A stretch of 64,000 nucleotides of DNA from an uncultured Alteromonadaceae bacterium (GTDB lineage Bacteria > Pseudomonadota > Gammaproteobacteria > Enterobacterales > Alteromonadaceae), in the NCBI GenBank assembly GCA_947494925.1, contig CANLWS010000015.1, positions 1 to 64,000 on the forward strand, in the 5' to 3' direction. Shown piece by piece: positions 34,548 to 45,200 of the stretch. Position 1 is the stretch's first letter. Each line of letters begins with the position of its first letter. Made by a program: the position numbers and the translations under genes. The notes beneath the pieces were generated by a model that made no database searches, had not been told where the DNA came from, and saw nothing but the letters and a program-made list of their open reading frames with translations.

Positions 34548-35573
34548 TCAGCTCGAACTGCGGCTAATAATTATGTGTTTGTCTTGTGAATCTGTGTTAC
34601 CCAACCAACTGGACCAGCCTAGCTGGCACTCATTTTTGTTACCTAAGGCTAACTTAGGTACTTTTTTTTGTTTTACTATTAATCCTAAATCAAAATCCAG
34701 CGGGTCCTGCAGCAGATATCTGACCAAGGCGACTAACTCTTCGTACTCAGAACCACTGGGTAAAAAATCTCGGAAACGGTCAAAGTCCAACGGGCCTATC
34801 CACACCCTGAATTTTCCTGCGCAATCCCTTACCTGCTGCCCGAGACTCATGTCTTCGCCCAGCGTCGTTTGCGTTTGGCCAAGCCTAATTCGTTGAGATT
34901 GGTCAATTGTTACATTGCGCTCGACAAACTCCTGTATACGCACGGGAACGTCGAAGAAATAATGAGAAACAATTCGGCCGACTATGGCGCCAGAACGATT
35001 TTGTGTTGCCAACAAACCAAGATTTGCCAACAAGCGCTCTAATCGTTTGAGAGGTGGTTTTTCAAGTTTTTTTACACCGTGCAGGCCAATAAGCGCAAAC
35101 AACCAATTGGAAACTTCGTCTTCTAAGCCGGGCTTAAGGCGATTGAACAACTTGTATTTGGTTAATGACCGATAATGCAGTGAAATCGCGCGATGATGAA
35201 AGAGGTCCAGAAAGTCTCTGCGATTGCTTTCACTGTCAGTGTCACGAATTATAGATTCGGTGTAAAATGCAGGAAGTGGTGAGACGGTGCCGTAAAGGCC
35301 CATGAAAGTGACTTCCAAGCGAAATCTATTTTCGTTTTCCCCTTCCAGGCGTTCAACCCGCTTTACATCAGCACTAGAAAATCCAAGACTGGCATAAGGT
35401 CTTATCCTGACCGTTTCTAATTCAGTTGGTCCACGATAACCAATAGACACCGAGTTTTCATTGGCGCAATACTTCTCCAACAAACTGACTGTCTGAAAAA
35501 AACTGAATCGTTGTGGGAAATCGAGCAAATCCCTTATTACAGGATATTCTGCTGACCCATCTTCAACGGCCAT
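34548..35573 (-). CDS. tssG: TssG baseplate protein
   Basis: A 341-residue T6SS baseplate wedge protein. The N-terminus (RDLLDFPQRFSFFQTVSLLE) and the phrase RIRPYASLGFSSADV match the TssG/VasB/ImpH family, as does YGTVSPLPAFYTE. It pairs with TssF and TssE in the baseplate on the cytosolic side. Its start lies inside the tssF 3' end (37-base overlap), so the two are translated together. Length is normal. Confidence 0.93.
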   Translation of the reverse strand: MAVEDGSAEYPVIRDLLDFPQRFSFFQTVSLLEKYCANENSVSIGYRGPTELETVRIRPYASLGFSSADVKRVERLEGENENRFRLEVTFMGLYGTVSPLPAFYTESIIRDTDSESNRRDFLDLFHHRAISLHYRSLTKYKLFNRLKPGLEDEVSNWLFALIGLHGVKKLEKPPLKRLERLLANLGLLATQNRSGAIVGRIVSHYFFDVPVRIQEFVERNVTIDQSQRIRLGQTQTTLGEDMSLGQQVRDCAGKFRVWIGPLDFDRFRDFLPSGSEYEELVALVRYLLQDPLDFDLGLIVKQKKVPKLALGNKNECQLGWSSWLGNTDSQDKHIIISRSSS

Positions 35574-37291
35574 TGATAGTTCTCTCCTTTTTCTTCGCCG
35601 ATAACGGTTAATTGATGGTAAGAGTTGATACTGGCATACAGGCTGAAAAACTGATTCAACATAGATGCAAACAGGTACATGTCACCTTCTGAAGTGAAAT
35701 TACTTTCCCGTAACTTCACCATAATATTCAACCCTCTGACTGGCAGACCTTTTACCATCCTGTCGCTCTTATCCACCTGAATGTCTAAAATGCCTGAGAG
35801 TTTCAGTTCTAATTGGCGCTCAGCCTGCCTGTCATTCAGAGCTCTGAAATCATAAGCCCTCAGCACCACACGCAACATTTCGGGATCGGTCAAAGTGCTG
35901 TAATTCAGCGCCATGTTAGAAATGAGTTGCCATTGCAACCCTTCCTCAATCGAAGGATAAAGTGAACTTGTCGGCGCAGTAATATTGCTAAAAGTAACGA
36001 ACTCAGGTGACGAGGCCGTTGGCACTTTGATATCACCTACTTTAAGTTTATCCGGTAATTGCCTGTTTGTGCATGTCAGTTCCAGAGATATGGTCTCTTT
36101 ACTTAGCTGATCTGTTCGCGACTTCTGACCGGCAAGGCTAATGTATGTTTCGAACCCCTTGCCTGTGGAGGAAGGTTTCAGCTTTTTATGGTAGAAACCC
36201 ACAATTTCAGAATCGGTCTGCTCGTGTTCGAAGGTCGCAAGGGGTGAGTATATTCGCTTGTCCGTGGCACCCTGAAGGCGGCTTTGTACGCTATCTATTG
36301 AATAAACTTCGTAATGACTGGATACCCTGCCTGAAGGCCTGACCCGATATTCCATACTGGTTAAATCGATTCGCAAAGGATCGCCGTCTCGCTTAAACAG
36401 ATTCGCTACGGGCGTAGCATGCAACCTGAACATCTTCGGGCTGACACGAATATGTTCTTCCAATGGCCGTTCAAAGGATAGATTGACGGTAAACTCGTCG
36501 TTGACCTCGCTCAATGAAGAGAGATTTAACAGGTCGATAAACATAAACTTTTCTTGCAGAACAAAATAGTCCTGCAATAAACGATAACCAGAAAACACGC
36601 TCGCAGAATAGTCAAACAGCGACTCGTCTGCACTGAAACCGACAGGTTGAATCGAATTGTCAGGTAGCCTGATCCCTCTTTCGAGATTCTGATTGTCAGG
36701 CGCAACCAGTTCAATTTTCTTAAGGTAGCGCCGTATCCACAGATACAAGGTTTGGCTGACAACTGGATCGGCATTGAGGTAAAATCTGATCCGAGACAAA
36801 TTCAGAACTGAAAACGACACCCCTGGCGTGGTTTTAAAGGTCAAGGATAGTCGCGAAGACTTTGCGTCTTGCTTAATACTGGCCGCCGACACAGTCACAG
36901 GCATCACATCGACATCGTAGCAGGTTTTATAACGGCAAGCAGTGCCTTCAACCGGGATACTGTCAACTTCAGTACCACGTTTTATTCTTCTTACTTCGGT
37001 CAGCGAATTTGGTAAGGGTTTAAATTCAACAATTGACATGCTGGGCAAAGGACGAAGGTAATGAGGCCACATCATCTCTATCATGCCATGAGTCATTTCC
37101 GGCAATTGATCATTAAGCCTCTGACTTAAGCGACCGCTTAAAAACGCGAAGCCTTCCAATAACCTTTCAACATCCGGATCGGAGCCGCGCTCTGCCAAAA
37201 ATGGCGCAAGCTGCGGATTGGCGTGACTGAACTCAGCGCCCAGCTCGCGTAAATATGTTAATTCGTCCTGAAAATACTTGTTAAAACTCAA
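35537..37291 (-). CDS. tssF: TssF baseplate protein
   Basis: A 584-residue baseplate protein of the TssF/VasA/ImpG family. The N-terminus YFQDELTYLRELGAEFSHANP and the phrase SDPDVERLLEGFAFLSGRL are signatures, followed by MWPHYLRPLPSMSIVEF. It begins 2 bases after the tssE stop and overlaps tssG at its end. It works with TssG, TssE and TssK to anchor sheath assembly to the membrane complex. Confidence 0.95.
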   Translation of the reverse strand: MSFNKYFQDELTYLRELGAEFSHANPQLAPFLAERGSDPDVERLLEGFAFLSGRLSQRLNDQLPEMTHGMIEMMWPHYLRPLPSMSIVEFKPLPNSLTEVRRIKRGTEVDSIPVEGTACRYKTCYDVDVMPVTVSAASIKQDAKSSRLSLTFKTTPGVSFSVLNLSRIRFYLNADPVVSQTLYLWIRRYLKKIELVAPDNQNLERGIRLPDNSIQPVGFSADESLFDYSASVFSGYRLLQDYFVLQEKFMFIDLLNLSSLSEVNDEFTVNLSFERPLEEHIRVSPKMFRLHATPVANLFKRDGDPLRIDLTSMEYRVRPSGRVSSHYEVYSIDSVQSRLQGATDKRIYSPLATFEHEQTDSEIVGFYHKKLKPSSTGKGFETYISLAGQKSRTDQLSKETISLELTCTNRQLPDKLKVGDIKVPTASSPEFVTFSNITAPTSSLYPSIEEGLQWQLISNMALNYSTLTDPEMLRVVLRAYDFRALNDRQAERQLELKLSGILDIQVDKSDRMVKGLPVRGLNIMVKLRESNFTSEGDMYLFASMLNQFFSLYASINSYHQLTVIGEEKGENYQWPLKMGQQNIL

Positions 37292-37293
37292 GT

Positions 37294-37707
37294 TTATCCC
37301 CTGATTTTCACCGAGCCGCTATCGCCTACCACTGTTTCAAACAATATAGGAACTTTCTGACCTTCTAACTGAAGCTCGGCTTTTACCTGAAAAAACAGAT
37401 CCAACGGTTTGTCGTCCACCTTAACGTGGCTCACAGATACCTGTTTTAACCTTGGTTCATATTTGCGAATTGAATCCCGGATAATAGTACGTATCACCTT
37501 TATGGCGTTGGGGAAATCATTCACCATGTCGTTAAAGTCGGGCATGCCATAGTCATCAATGGTCATGACGCTGCCCCGACGCACATTAAACATATTTCGC
37601 AGATGCATCAGCACCGACTCTGACAACTTGCCAGGGTCGATGTCCAATGATCTTGAATAGGCTGTGTCGGGATCGTCAATTCGTTCCAGGAGGCTCTTTT
37701 CAAACAT
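37294..37707 (-). CDS. tssE: TssE baseplate protein (gp25-like)
   Basis: A lysozyme-like fold gp25 homologue of about 137 residues. It has the family phrases RSLDIDPGKLSESVLMHLRN and MTIDDYGMPDFNDM. The frame is open to a TTG at 37728, but the ATG at 37707 has the strong site GGGAGG about 10 bases upstream and is chosen. It is a baseplate wedge component that contacts the sheath. It lies between tssC and tssF, as in most clusters. Confidence 0.92.
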   Translation of the reverse strand: MFEKSLLERIDDPDTAYSRSLDIDPGKLSESVLMHLRNMFNVRRGSVMTIDDYGMPDFNDMVNDFPNAIKVIRTIIRDSIRKYEPRLKQVSVSHVKVDDKPLDLFFQVKAELQLEGQKVPILFETVVGDSGSVKIRG

Positions 37708-37741
37708 TGTCCAGAAACCTCCCGACAAAACCTGTTATCAC

Positions 37742-39223
37742 TTAGGTTTTATCCAGTTTGCCCACTAGGGATAAGTCAAAACTTGCGCCCATATATTTAA
37801 AGTGAGGCCTGACAGACATGGACACCTTGTACCAACCCGGGTCGCCATCTACGTCAGAAACTTCAATGCTGGCAGCGCGCAATGGTCTACGACCACGGAC
37901 CTCCGCCGACGGATTGTCCTGATCTGACACAAATTGCTTGATCCAGGTATTCAGTTCTCGGTTAAGATCTGATTTTTCCTTCCAACTACCAATCTGTTCA
38001 CGTTGCAGAACTTTGATGTAGTGGGCTAAACGACAGGTAATAAACATATAAGGTAGCTGAGTACCCAACTTATAATTTGTTTCAGCCGCTTTACCTTCTT
38101 CACTGTTACCGAAGAACTTCGGCTTCTGTGCAGAGTTAGCTGCGAAGAATGCAGCATTATCACTACCTTTACGCATGGTCAGCGAAATGAAACCCTGTTC
38201 GGACATTTCATATTCACGGCGATCTGATACCAAAACTTCTGTTGGTATTTTAGTCTCAATGTCACCCATTGATTCGTAGTTATGCAAAGGTAAGTCTTCA
38301 ACCGCACCACCACTTTGTGGCCCAATGATATTAGGGCACCAACGGTATTTGGCGAAACTGTCAGACAAACGAGTAGCAAAAGCGAAGGCCGCATTACCCC
38401 ACAAATAAGAACTGTGGCTATCCCGCACATTTTCATTGTAATTAAAGGCTTTAACCGGATTCGCTTCTTCTTCATAAGGCAAACGCAATAAGAACCTTGG
38501 TGCAGTCAACCCAACATAACGGGCATCTTCACTTTCTCTGAAGCTACGCCATTTGGTGTAGGTCGGACCTTCGAACAAGCTGTCGAGATCTTTTAACCCA
38601 GGTAAATCCTGATAATCATCAATGCCAAAGAACTGTGAACCGGCGGCCGCGATAAACGGAGCATGAGCCATAGCAGCTACACTAGCTGTATATTGCAATA
38701 GCTTAATATCTTGTGGACCTGGTCCGAAGTCATAGTTAGCAATCATGGCACCAATTGGGTTACCACCAAATTGACCATATTCCGCTACGTAACAATGTTG
38801 ATAGAGGCCTGATTTAACCACTTCCGGGCTATCTTCAAAGTCTTCCAGCAAATCTTCTTTACTAACACTGATCATTTCCAGCTTGATGTTTTCGCGGAAA
38901 TTGGTTTTATCAACCACATACTTTAAACCACGCCAAGCAGATTCTAGTTTTTGTACATCTTTGTGGTGTAAAATTTCATCTACCTGAACACTTAATTTTT
39001 CGTCGATTGCGGCAATCATTTGATCAACGCTGGCTTTATTAACTTTCTCGCCTTTGTTTTGGGGTGCGAGCATTTCGCCGATAAGCGCCTCTACCCCTTT
39101 TTTCGCGATTGAAAACCCTTCGTCAGAGGGTTTAATCCGCGTTTCAGTCATAATCTGGTCTAGTAAACCAGCTTCTCCTTCGAGAACTTCAGACCCTTGT
39201 TCTGTTTGTTTTGCGTCAGACAT
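37742..39223 (-). CDS. tssC: TssC large sheath subunit
   Basis: A 493-residue large sheath subunit (VipB/ImpC family). The phrases ESAWRGLKYVVDKTNF, FGGNPIGAMIANYDFG, APRFLLRLPYE and FLWGNAA-like YLWGNAAFAFATRL are characteristic. With TssB it forms the contractile sheath around the Hcp tube. It follows tssB by 41 bases. Full length and intact. Confidence 0.96.
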   Translation of the reverse strand: MSDAKQTEQGSEVLEGEAGLLDQIMTETRIKPSDEGFSIAKKGVEALIGEMLAPQNKGEKVNKASVDQMIAAIDEKLSVQVDEILHHKDVQKLESAWRGLKYVVDKTNFRENIKLEMISVSKEDLLEDFEDSPEVVKSGLYQHCYVAEYGQFGGNPIGAMIANYDFGPGPQDIKLLQYTASVAAMAHAPFIAAAGSQFFGIDDYQDLPGLKDLDSLFEGPTYTKWRSFRESEDARYVGLTAPRFLLRLPYEEEANPVKAFNYNENVRDSHSSYLWGNAAFAFATRLSDSFAKYRWCPNIIGPQSGGAVEDLPLHNYESMGDIETKIPTEVLVSDRREYEMSEQGFISLTMRKGSDNAAFFAANSAQKPKFFGNSEEGKAAETNYKLGTQLPYMFITCRLAHYIKVLQREQIGSWKEKSDLNRELNTWIKQFVSDQDNPSAEVRGRRPLRAASIEVSDVDGDPGWYKVSMSVRPHFKYMGASFDLSLVGKLDKT

Positions 39224-39264
39224 CTCACTCTCCTGATAAAGACAATAATGAATAGGAACGGTGC

Positions 39265-39765
39265 CTATTCGCCTTCGTTTCCGTCATTTAATTTCAATTC
39301 ATCAAGCAGTTTTTGGCGAGCATCTTCATCAGTGAGCGCCTGCTCTAACATTTTCCGGAATGCCGGTACATTGCCAAGTGGTCCCTTGAGGGCTGTCAAC
39401 GCATCCCGCATGTCCAGCAATTGATTTAACTCTGGAACTTGTCGGACAATGTTCTCCGGTTCAAAATCTTTCAAGCTGTTAAACTTGAGGCTGGCAGACA
39501 TTTCAGCGTCTTCTTCATCTACCAATTTATTGTCAACCAGAACATCCAAAGAAAGGTTTTGTCCTTCCATCACTTTGTTGAAGTTGTCCTTGTCGATATT
39601 GATGGGCGTGCGGTCTTCTACCGGACGATCATCTTGTTGTAATGTGTAATCACCCATCATCAACATTTTGAGTGGTAACTCGACTTCTTCCTGAGCATCA
39701 CCTGTTGCCGGTGAATACTTGATGTTTACCCGTTCTTTCGGGGCAACGGATCCTTCTTTAGACAT
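39265..39765 (-). CDS. tssB: TssB small sheath subunit
   Basis: A 166-residue small sheath subunit (VipA/ImpB family). The start MSKEGSVAPKERVNIKY, the phrase ELPLKMLMMGDYT and the central FNKVMEGQNLSLDVLVDN match the family. The start has GAGGGAAAC upstream. A 131-base gap separates it from tssA, the largest inside the structural operon, and may contain a second promoter. Confidence 0.95.
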   Translation of the reverse strand: MSKEGSVAPKERVNIKYSPATGDAQEEVELPLKMLMMGDYTLQQDDRPVEDRTPINIDKDNFNKVMEGQNLSLDVLVDNKLVDEEDAEMSASLKFNSLKDFEPENIVRQVPELNQLLDMRDALTALKGPLGNVPAFRKMLEQALTDEDARQKLLDELKLNDGNEGE

Positions 39766-39861
39766 GGTGTTTCCCTCGTTCTCTTTTGATTAATAATTAC
39801 GTAACTTTAACTACACTAAAAAAGCGTAGATCACTCCTTTCGTAGGCGCCAATCTATTGCT

Positions 39862-39891
39862 TTTATACTAATGACACCCGGCATGATTCAA
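39862..39891 (-). promoter_or_regulatory. Candidate internal promoter upstream of tssBC
   Basis: Read on the minus strand, TTGAAT (39886-39891) and TATAAA (39862-39867) are 18 bases apart, a plausible sigma70 pair. It lies just after the tssA stop, about 97 bases before tssB, and could raise sheath subunit levels above those of the other parts. Confidence 0.35.
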
Positions 39892-39896
39892 CATTC

Positions 39897-41510
39897 CTAT
39901 TGTGCGCCTAAAACGGCTTCCACATCAATACGATACACAATGGATTTTAGCTCCGGAATCAATGCAACACGTTGAGCGGAAAGATCCTTTTTCAGATCCT
40001 TATGTTCATAGCAAGCCAGCAGCTCTTTACCAATCTTGGCAGCTGCCGCAGACTCCCATTCACACAAAGCCAGGCTTTCCAATTTTTGCCACAAATATTC
40101 CAAATGAAAAACCGCCAGTTCGACTTTTCCAGTCTTTGACAAAAACTGCGCACAACTAAGCTGCCACATGAACCGCTCTCTTTCATTCTGCGCTTCACGT
40201 TCACCCGCTTTGAGCAATTTAAGTCCTTCCGCCGCATTTCCTTTTCCTGCAGCAGCAAGTGCATCATCAAGCCCTTGTTGCCATCCTGAATTTTCCCCTG
40301 ACCCACCGCCACCTGGCCCGCTGGCGAGTACCTGCTGATCAATCCAAACTTGGGTCATTTCGTCGGCAAAGGGTGAACCGGATACAAATTTGAGGTTGCG
40401 GATACCAGGAAAACGTTGAATAAAACCCGCTACATTATGTGCCATCGCTTCAGCGGCTTTTTGATGACCCATTGCTTGCAAGGCAGTAAAAACATATCGA
40501 TGGGCTGTGAGCCAGAAAAATGAATCACAAAAAGCACTTTCCGCACCTTTAATCAAATCGGCCCAAGATTGCTCATCACATAAGTTCTGCAACAACTTTT
40601 GTCTGTCCGGATCAAGCTCTGGCAATTGCGTGACGTTGTCGTCATTGGGAGGCATCCGTTCTATCTGCATCCACACACAGGTACGAAGAAGCGTGTAAGC
40701 AACTGGGTCAGCGGGATTGGACTCCCTCTTGTACATAGCGATTTTACGCCCCACATCCTGAACCGACTTGATGGCGGCTTTCACGTCTTTATCATCATTA
40801 ACAGCAGCACTGGCATCAGCTTGCACCAAAGGGGGCGTTGACTTTTTAACGGCTGGAGCTGTTGAGGATGGTGTGGCTGGGGTGGTGGCTTTTACTTCCG
40901 GGGCTTCAGTTTGACTCTGTTCGGCTTTTTCTGCCGCTTTTTGCTGTTTATCATGTTCAACTTTAAGATGATCGCGCCAATTCTTCAGCGCTTTTTTAAG
41001 CGCTCCTATTCCTGGCCCCTGATCACCCATTTTTTCATCACACACATTCTGAACATCCTGTAAATGAGCCAGGCACTGTTCAAATTGTTCGAAGTCTTTA
41101 ACGTTAGGGTTCATTGCCGACACCATAGGCTCGGCTTTTTCCGCTAGCCAGGTGATGGCGTTTGATCTTGCTTTCACGCGCTTAAGTGGAGGAAATAAAT
41201 CGTCATAGTAGGTATTCAACATCTCTGCCATGACGGCGAGACCGCTACTCAACCCGATTAACCCTTGTTTAACAAAAAGGCTTTGAGCAAGGTAGGAAGC
41301 CGCCAATAAATCTTTCGATTTGGTTCGCAGAACCTCTATCGACAAATCCGTTACTTTAATCCAATCGATAGGGTTTTCGCCGCTTACAGACTCCAGCTTC
41401 GCCATTTCATCGGTCAACTGTTCATAGAGTTCATCGTACTTGGCATTTTCTCCGGTTGGCGCATCATCACTGATTGGAAGCGACCCAAGTCCTTGTAAAC
41501 GTTCATCCAT
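39897..41510 (-). CDS. tssA: TssA (ImpA N-terminal domain protein)
   Basis: About 537 residues. The ImpA N-terminal domain (about 10-130, with ISDDAPTGENAKYDELYEQL and LLAASYLAQSLF) is followed by a Lys/Ala/Pro-rich linker (about 190-245) and a helical C-terminal domain. TssA caps the growing sheath tip and helps start tube polymerisation. The frame opens at 41525, but the ATG at 41510 has GGAGAC upstream and an N-terminus MDERLQGLGSLPIS. Either way it overlaps the end of tagF, so translation is coupled. Confidence 0.9.
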   Translation of the reverse strand: MDERLQGLGSLPISDDAPTGENAKYDELYEQLTDEMAKLESVSGENPIDWIKVTDLSIEVLRTKSKDLLAASYLAQSLFVKQGLIGLSSGLAVMAEMLNTYYDDLFPPLKRVKARSNAITWLAEKAEPMVSAMNPNVKDFEQFEQCLAHLQDVQNVCDEKMGDQGPGIGALKKALKNWRDHLKVEHDKQQKAAEKAEQSQTEAPEVKATTPATPSSTAPAVKKSTPPLVQADASAAVNDDKDVKAAIKSVQDVGRKIAMYKRESNPADPVAYTLLRTCVWMQIERMPPNDDNVTQLPELDPDRQKLLQNLCDEQSWADLIKGAESAFCDSFFWLTAHRYVFTALQAMGHQKAAEAMAHNVAGFIQRFPGIRNLKFVSGSPFADEMTQVWIDQQVLASGPGGGGSGENSGWQQGLDDALAAAGKGNAAEGLKLLKAGEREAQNERERFMWQLSCAQFLSKTGKVELAVFHLEYLWQKLESLALCEWESAAAAKIGKELLACYEHKDLKKDLSAQRVALIPELKSIVYRIDVEAVLGAQ

Positions 41511-42186
41511 TTGACCAGTCTCCATTTAGAAATTTTCGATATTCCTGCTGAGGCGGCAATCCGGGATAAAACATGGAAGCAGGCGCAATATTGTCAGAAC
41601 CACAGGTCCACCATAAACTGTATCCTACCAACCGGGATAAAACGGTTTGGGAAAAATGTTGCTCCAATCCTGCAGTGAGCAAATCCCTGCCGTTATGCAA
41701 GTCTGTTGACCAACCGATTCGCCCTTCTGAATTTGAGTTGGATTGAACTCCGGCTTCGGAAAACGTCATTTTAAGATCAGACAATTCCTGTTCGAATGCG
41801 CCAAAGTCAAAGTCCGCACTCAAGCTGGAAAGCAAAATATCTTCTGCAGATTCGTACCATTGGTCAGCCCGAATTGCGAGTTCTAAAAGTGAGGTTGTAG
41901 GTGGAAGTTCGAGGGCAAGGGTCAATGGGAAGTATCGCCCAACACTATCAACACTTGGCATCATCACACCGGTAACAGCATTGGGAGACAACAAATTGGG
42001 GGACAAAACAAACCGCCAGAGAGGACTGACTAAATAGGTATTTAACCAGTTCTCCCCTAAATCCGCTTTGCTGGATTCCATACCCCCTTGCAACCAGTTA
42101 TCCCACGCACCAGTAAAACCAGGCTGAAGATTACGCTGTATGAAATCCCCTTTACTCGGAATTTTGCCGTAGAAACCAGCCGCCAT
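41503..42186 (-). CDS. tagF: TagF (T6SS-associated, post-translational repressor family)
   Basis: A 227-residue protein of the TagF/ImpM family, with the opening GFYGKIPSKGDFIQRNL and the phrases WRFVLSPNLL and GVMMPSVDSVGRYFPL. In Pseudomonas and Agrobacterium TagF represses T6SS assembly by binding the FHA protein, and in some species it is fused to PppA. Here it stands alone, between tssM and tssA, and pppA is about 23 kb away. The protein is cytosolic. Confidence 0.92.
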   Translation of the reverse strand: MAAGFYGKIPSKGDFIQRNLQPGFTGAWDNWLQGGMESSKADLGENWLNTYLVSPLWRFVLSPNLLSPNAVTGVMMPSVDSVGRYFPLTLALELPPTTSLLELAIRADQWYESAEDILLSSLSADFDFGAFEQELSDLKMTFSEAGVQSNSNSEGRIGWSTDLHNGRDLLTAGLEQHFSQTVLSRLVGYSLWWTCGSDNIAPASMFYPGLPPQQEYRKFLNGDWSNG

Positions 42187-42208
42187 TACAAATTCACCGC
42201 ATTTGTCA

Positions 42209-45200
42209 TCATAAGGTCTCCGGACACCGCATTGATTGCAGCTCTCTGGTCATAAACGGATTAATGACACTGTCAGCACGGATTTCGTATGTTGATTCCA
42301 ACCCCTCAGCAGTAAAGGAAATCCTGAACCTGTCGGAGGTAGAAGTCTGACTGGTACGTCCTTTATCAATTAACCTAAACCATGCCCAGGGACCGTCTGT
42401 CGCAATACTTGCGAAGCTGCCTGTTGTTAAACTTCTCACCGAAAAGCGAGCACGCTCAGACATGCCTGTTGCAGGCCAGTTCATACGGGATAAACGTAAA
42501 GGCCCATGTTGATAAACAACTCTTTGATCGCCTAGCTCCAACAAGCTCTGGCTAGCGGCAGCATCCAACTGAAGTGGCATCAACTGAAAAGACAGATTTG
42601 GTTGCCCACTTCCACCTTTAAAGAAGGTCTGCTTGATATCATTAGCTCGCTCAAAGTAACTCAATACGTCGTTTGAAAATTCCAGTCTGGCTCCGGCGTT
42701 ATCAACCAATTTCCATGGTTTTACTGAGGTATCAATAAAACTGGCCAGATAGTTGTTGAAGAATTCTTCCAACAATCCCGAAGGCCCGAAATAGCGGCTG
42801 AAATCACTTAAATTAATGTCATTGGGACTATTGGCAGAAATAGGATAACGGTTGCCTATGGCTTGTCGGCAGAAATTGGCCACCGAGGACTGCCATACCT
42901 GATTAAAACGCTCCCGAGAATCTCGCAAAAAGACCATATTGCTTTCCCGTACCAAGCTATATAACCATTGTTTCAATGGTTCAGGTTGACGGTTCGCTTC
43001 GAGTTGTATTCGCCTCATTACACCCTGCATGGCAGAATTTGCGCTGGCACTTTCACCTCCCATTCCACCTGCATTGATGGTGGCCTCTACTGTGCTAAGA
43101 GCAACAAACAATTCATTGAGGTTTAACAAGGTAGCGCGAATGGGTGCAGGAACATCTGCACGTTCATTGAGAATTTCATGTAATCTGGCAAAGTTTCTGT
43201 CGACAACTGCAGCAGGATCGTTATTTTTGTTTAAAATTGCAGCATCTGAAGCTTTGCTCAGCAGCGCTTCAACCTGACTGCGCAACTCGCTGACACCACT
43301 CTCGCCATCAGCATCTATCAAATCAGCGCTGGATGACGCCAATAAAGTTTCCCTTCCCACCTGAGCCAACAAACTCTTAATTGGCGACATGTCATCTGAA
43401 AGATCTTTCAACTTCTGAGCACCATCCGAGAATGAGTCGAACGCGGCAATATCCAAGTCTCTTAAGTATGCCTGCCAGGTGCGGATATATTCAGCAAAAT
43501 ACAATTTGGTGACGTCTTGTAGTAACCCATCAATTTCACTTTCTGTCATCTCTTCACGATCAGTTTCCTTTAAAACCCAGGTTTCTTTAGCAGCCACTTC
43601 AGCCATGATTGGGCCGTTTTTGAGGAACACATCATTGAAACCTTCTTTGGTGAATAATCCAGGCAACCCTTTGTTTAAATTTGCACCACTGCGGAATTTA
43701 AAATACCTCGATGCATCGGCACCAATTTTGTCTACAACCCGCCATTCTTTAAGTTTTCTGGCTAAGTTACTTCGCTTAATTTGTCCGTAAACTCTCTCTG
43801 CAAGGCTCCTTTTTGACAACGTTAGTCTTACACTTTCCACTAAACCAGCCTGCAAGGGCACCAACTCAATTTCGTCATTTAACAGAGCCTGAAGATGACC
43901 AACGATTTGTTCCCTGACCTGTCTATTATTAATTCCCGGATACAGACTTGCCCAATCAGTTGTCACCCACAAAGCTACATCATCACCGTTATAGCGACCT
44001 GGATGGCCAATCATCAGATACACTTTCAATGCCGCATATAAGAATTCACCTCTTTCCATGCGGTTATTTTCAGCCAATTGAATTTCAAGTCGCTCAATAA
44101 CCCTTGGCAATAAAACAGTATTGAGCGCGCGCTGGTATGCGCCAATGGCAACCGGGCCGATTTTGTCGCCTTGATACAGACCCATACCCATAAGCAATGG
44201 AACGTCTTTGTCCTGATCGGAAAATCCGCCTTGTATGTTGCGAAGTAAATTCAGGTATGGCAGTACCTCAGTAATTTCACCACGGCTATCCACCAGATTC
44301 TGAGCCACTGTTTCATATTCCCGCACATCCTGTTCCACGTCGGCAATATAATCGAGGTTATTATTGTAACTGGTCACCCAACTAATAATGATAAAGAAGG
44401 TAACAATGGCTGCACCGGCGTATCCTATTTTCTCTATCCAGGGGCGATATTTAGCGAAAGCACTGGTATCGGTCACCAGGCCTGCCTCCTGAAAAATCAC
44501 GTTTCGCATCAACTTGGTCAGGAAAAAACTCTTACCTTGACCACTGTACGCCGGCATCGCCTGACGACTGAGGCCAAATGCCCGGGAAACGGTACCTATC
44601 AACCGATCAATAGGCGTGCCTTCTTGGGTTCCACTGGTAAAATAGACGCCACGTAGCAGATGGCTTTCGTCGTACATACTCGGCGAAAATGCCTCACCCA
44701 CAAAATCATGGATAGCTTTTTTGAGAGAGGCAATTTGTTCAGGAAAACCCTGTAAAAATGCGCGGCGCTGCAAATCATATTCAGCTTGCATACGTCCTAA
44801 CAAACGGGCATCAAGCCTGGCAATCAAACTGTCAAATTCCTGGTCAAAAACATCAACAATTTTGTCGCCTGTGTCAGACACAGCAAGGGGAAAGGTCATT
44901 CCCCAAACTTGTTCACGTTCCTGTTTGCCCAAGTCATCAAAAAATTCATTAAAACCTTCAATCAAATCGGTTTTAGTGAACAGCAGGTAGACCGGAACTT
45001 GCACTTTGAGCATGTCGTTTAGCTCTTTGAGCCTCTTACGCACAGCTAAAGCATGGATTTTTCTGGATTCCGCTGACTGACCAATTAAATCTGTCACACT
45101 GAACGCAACTATGACCCCATCAAGAGGTCGTCTGCCTCGATATTTTTTCAGCAGCTTTAAAAACCCGGTCCAGGCTTCACTATCAGCAGCTTTATCGCTG

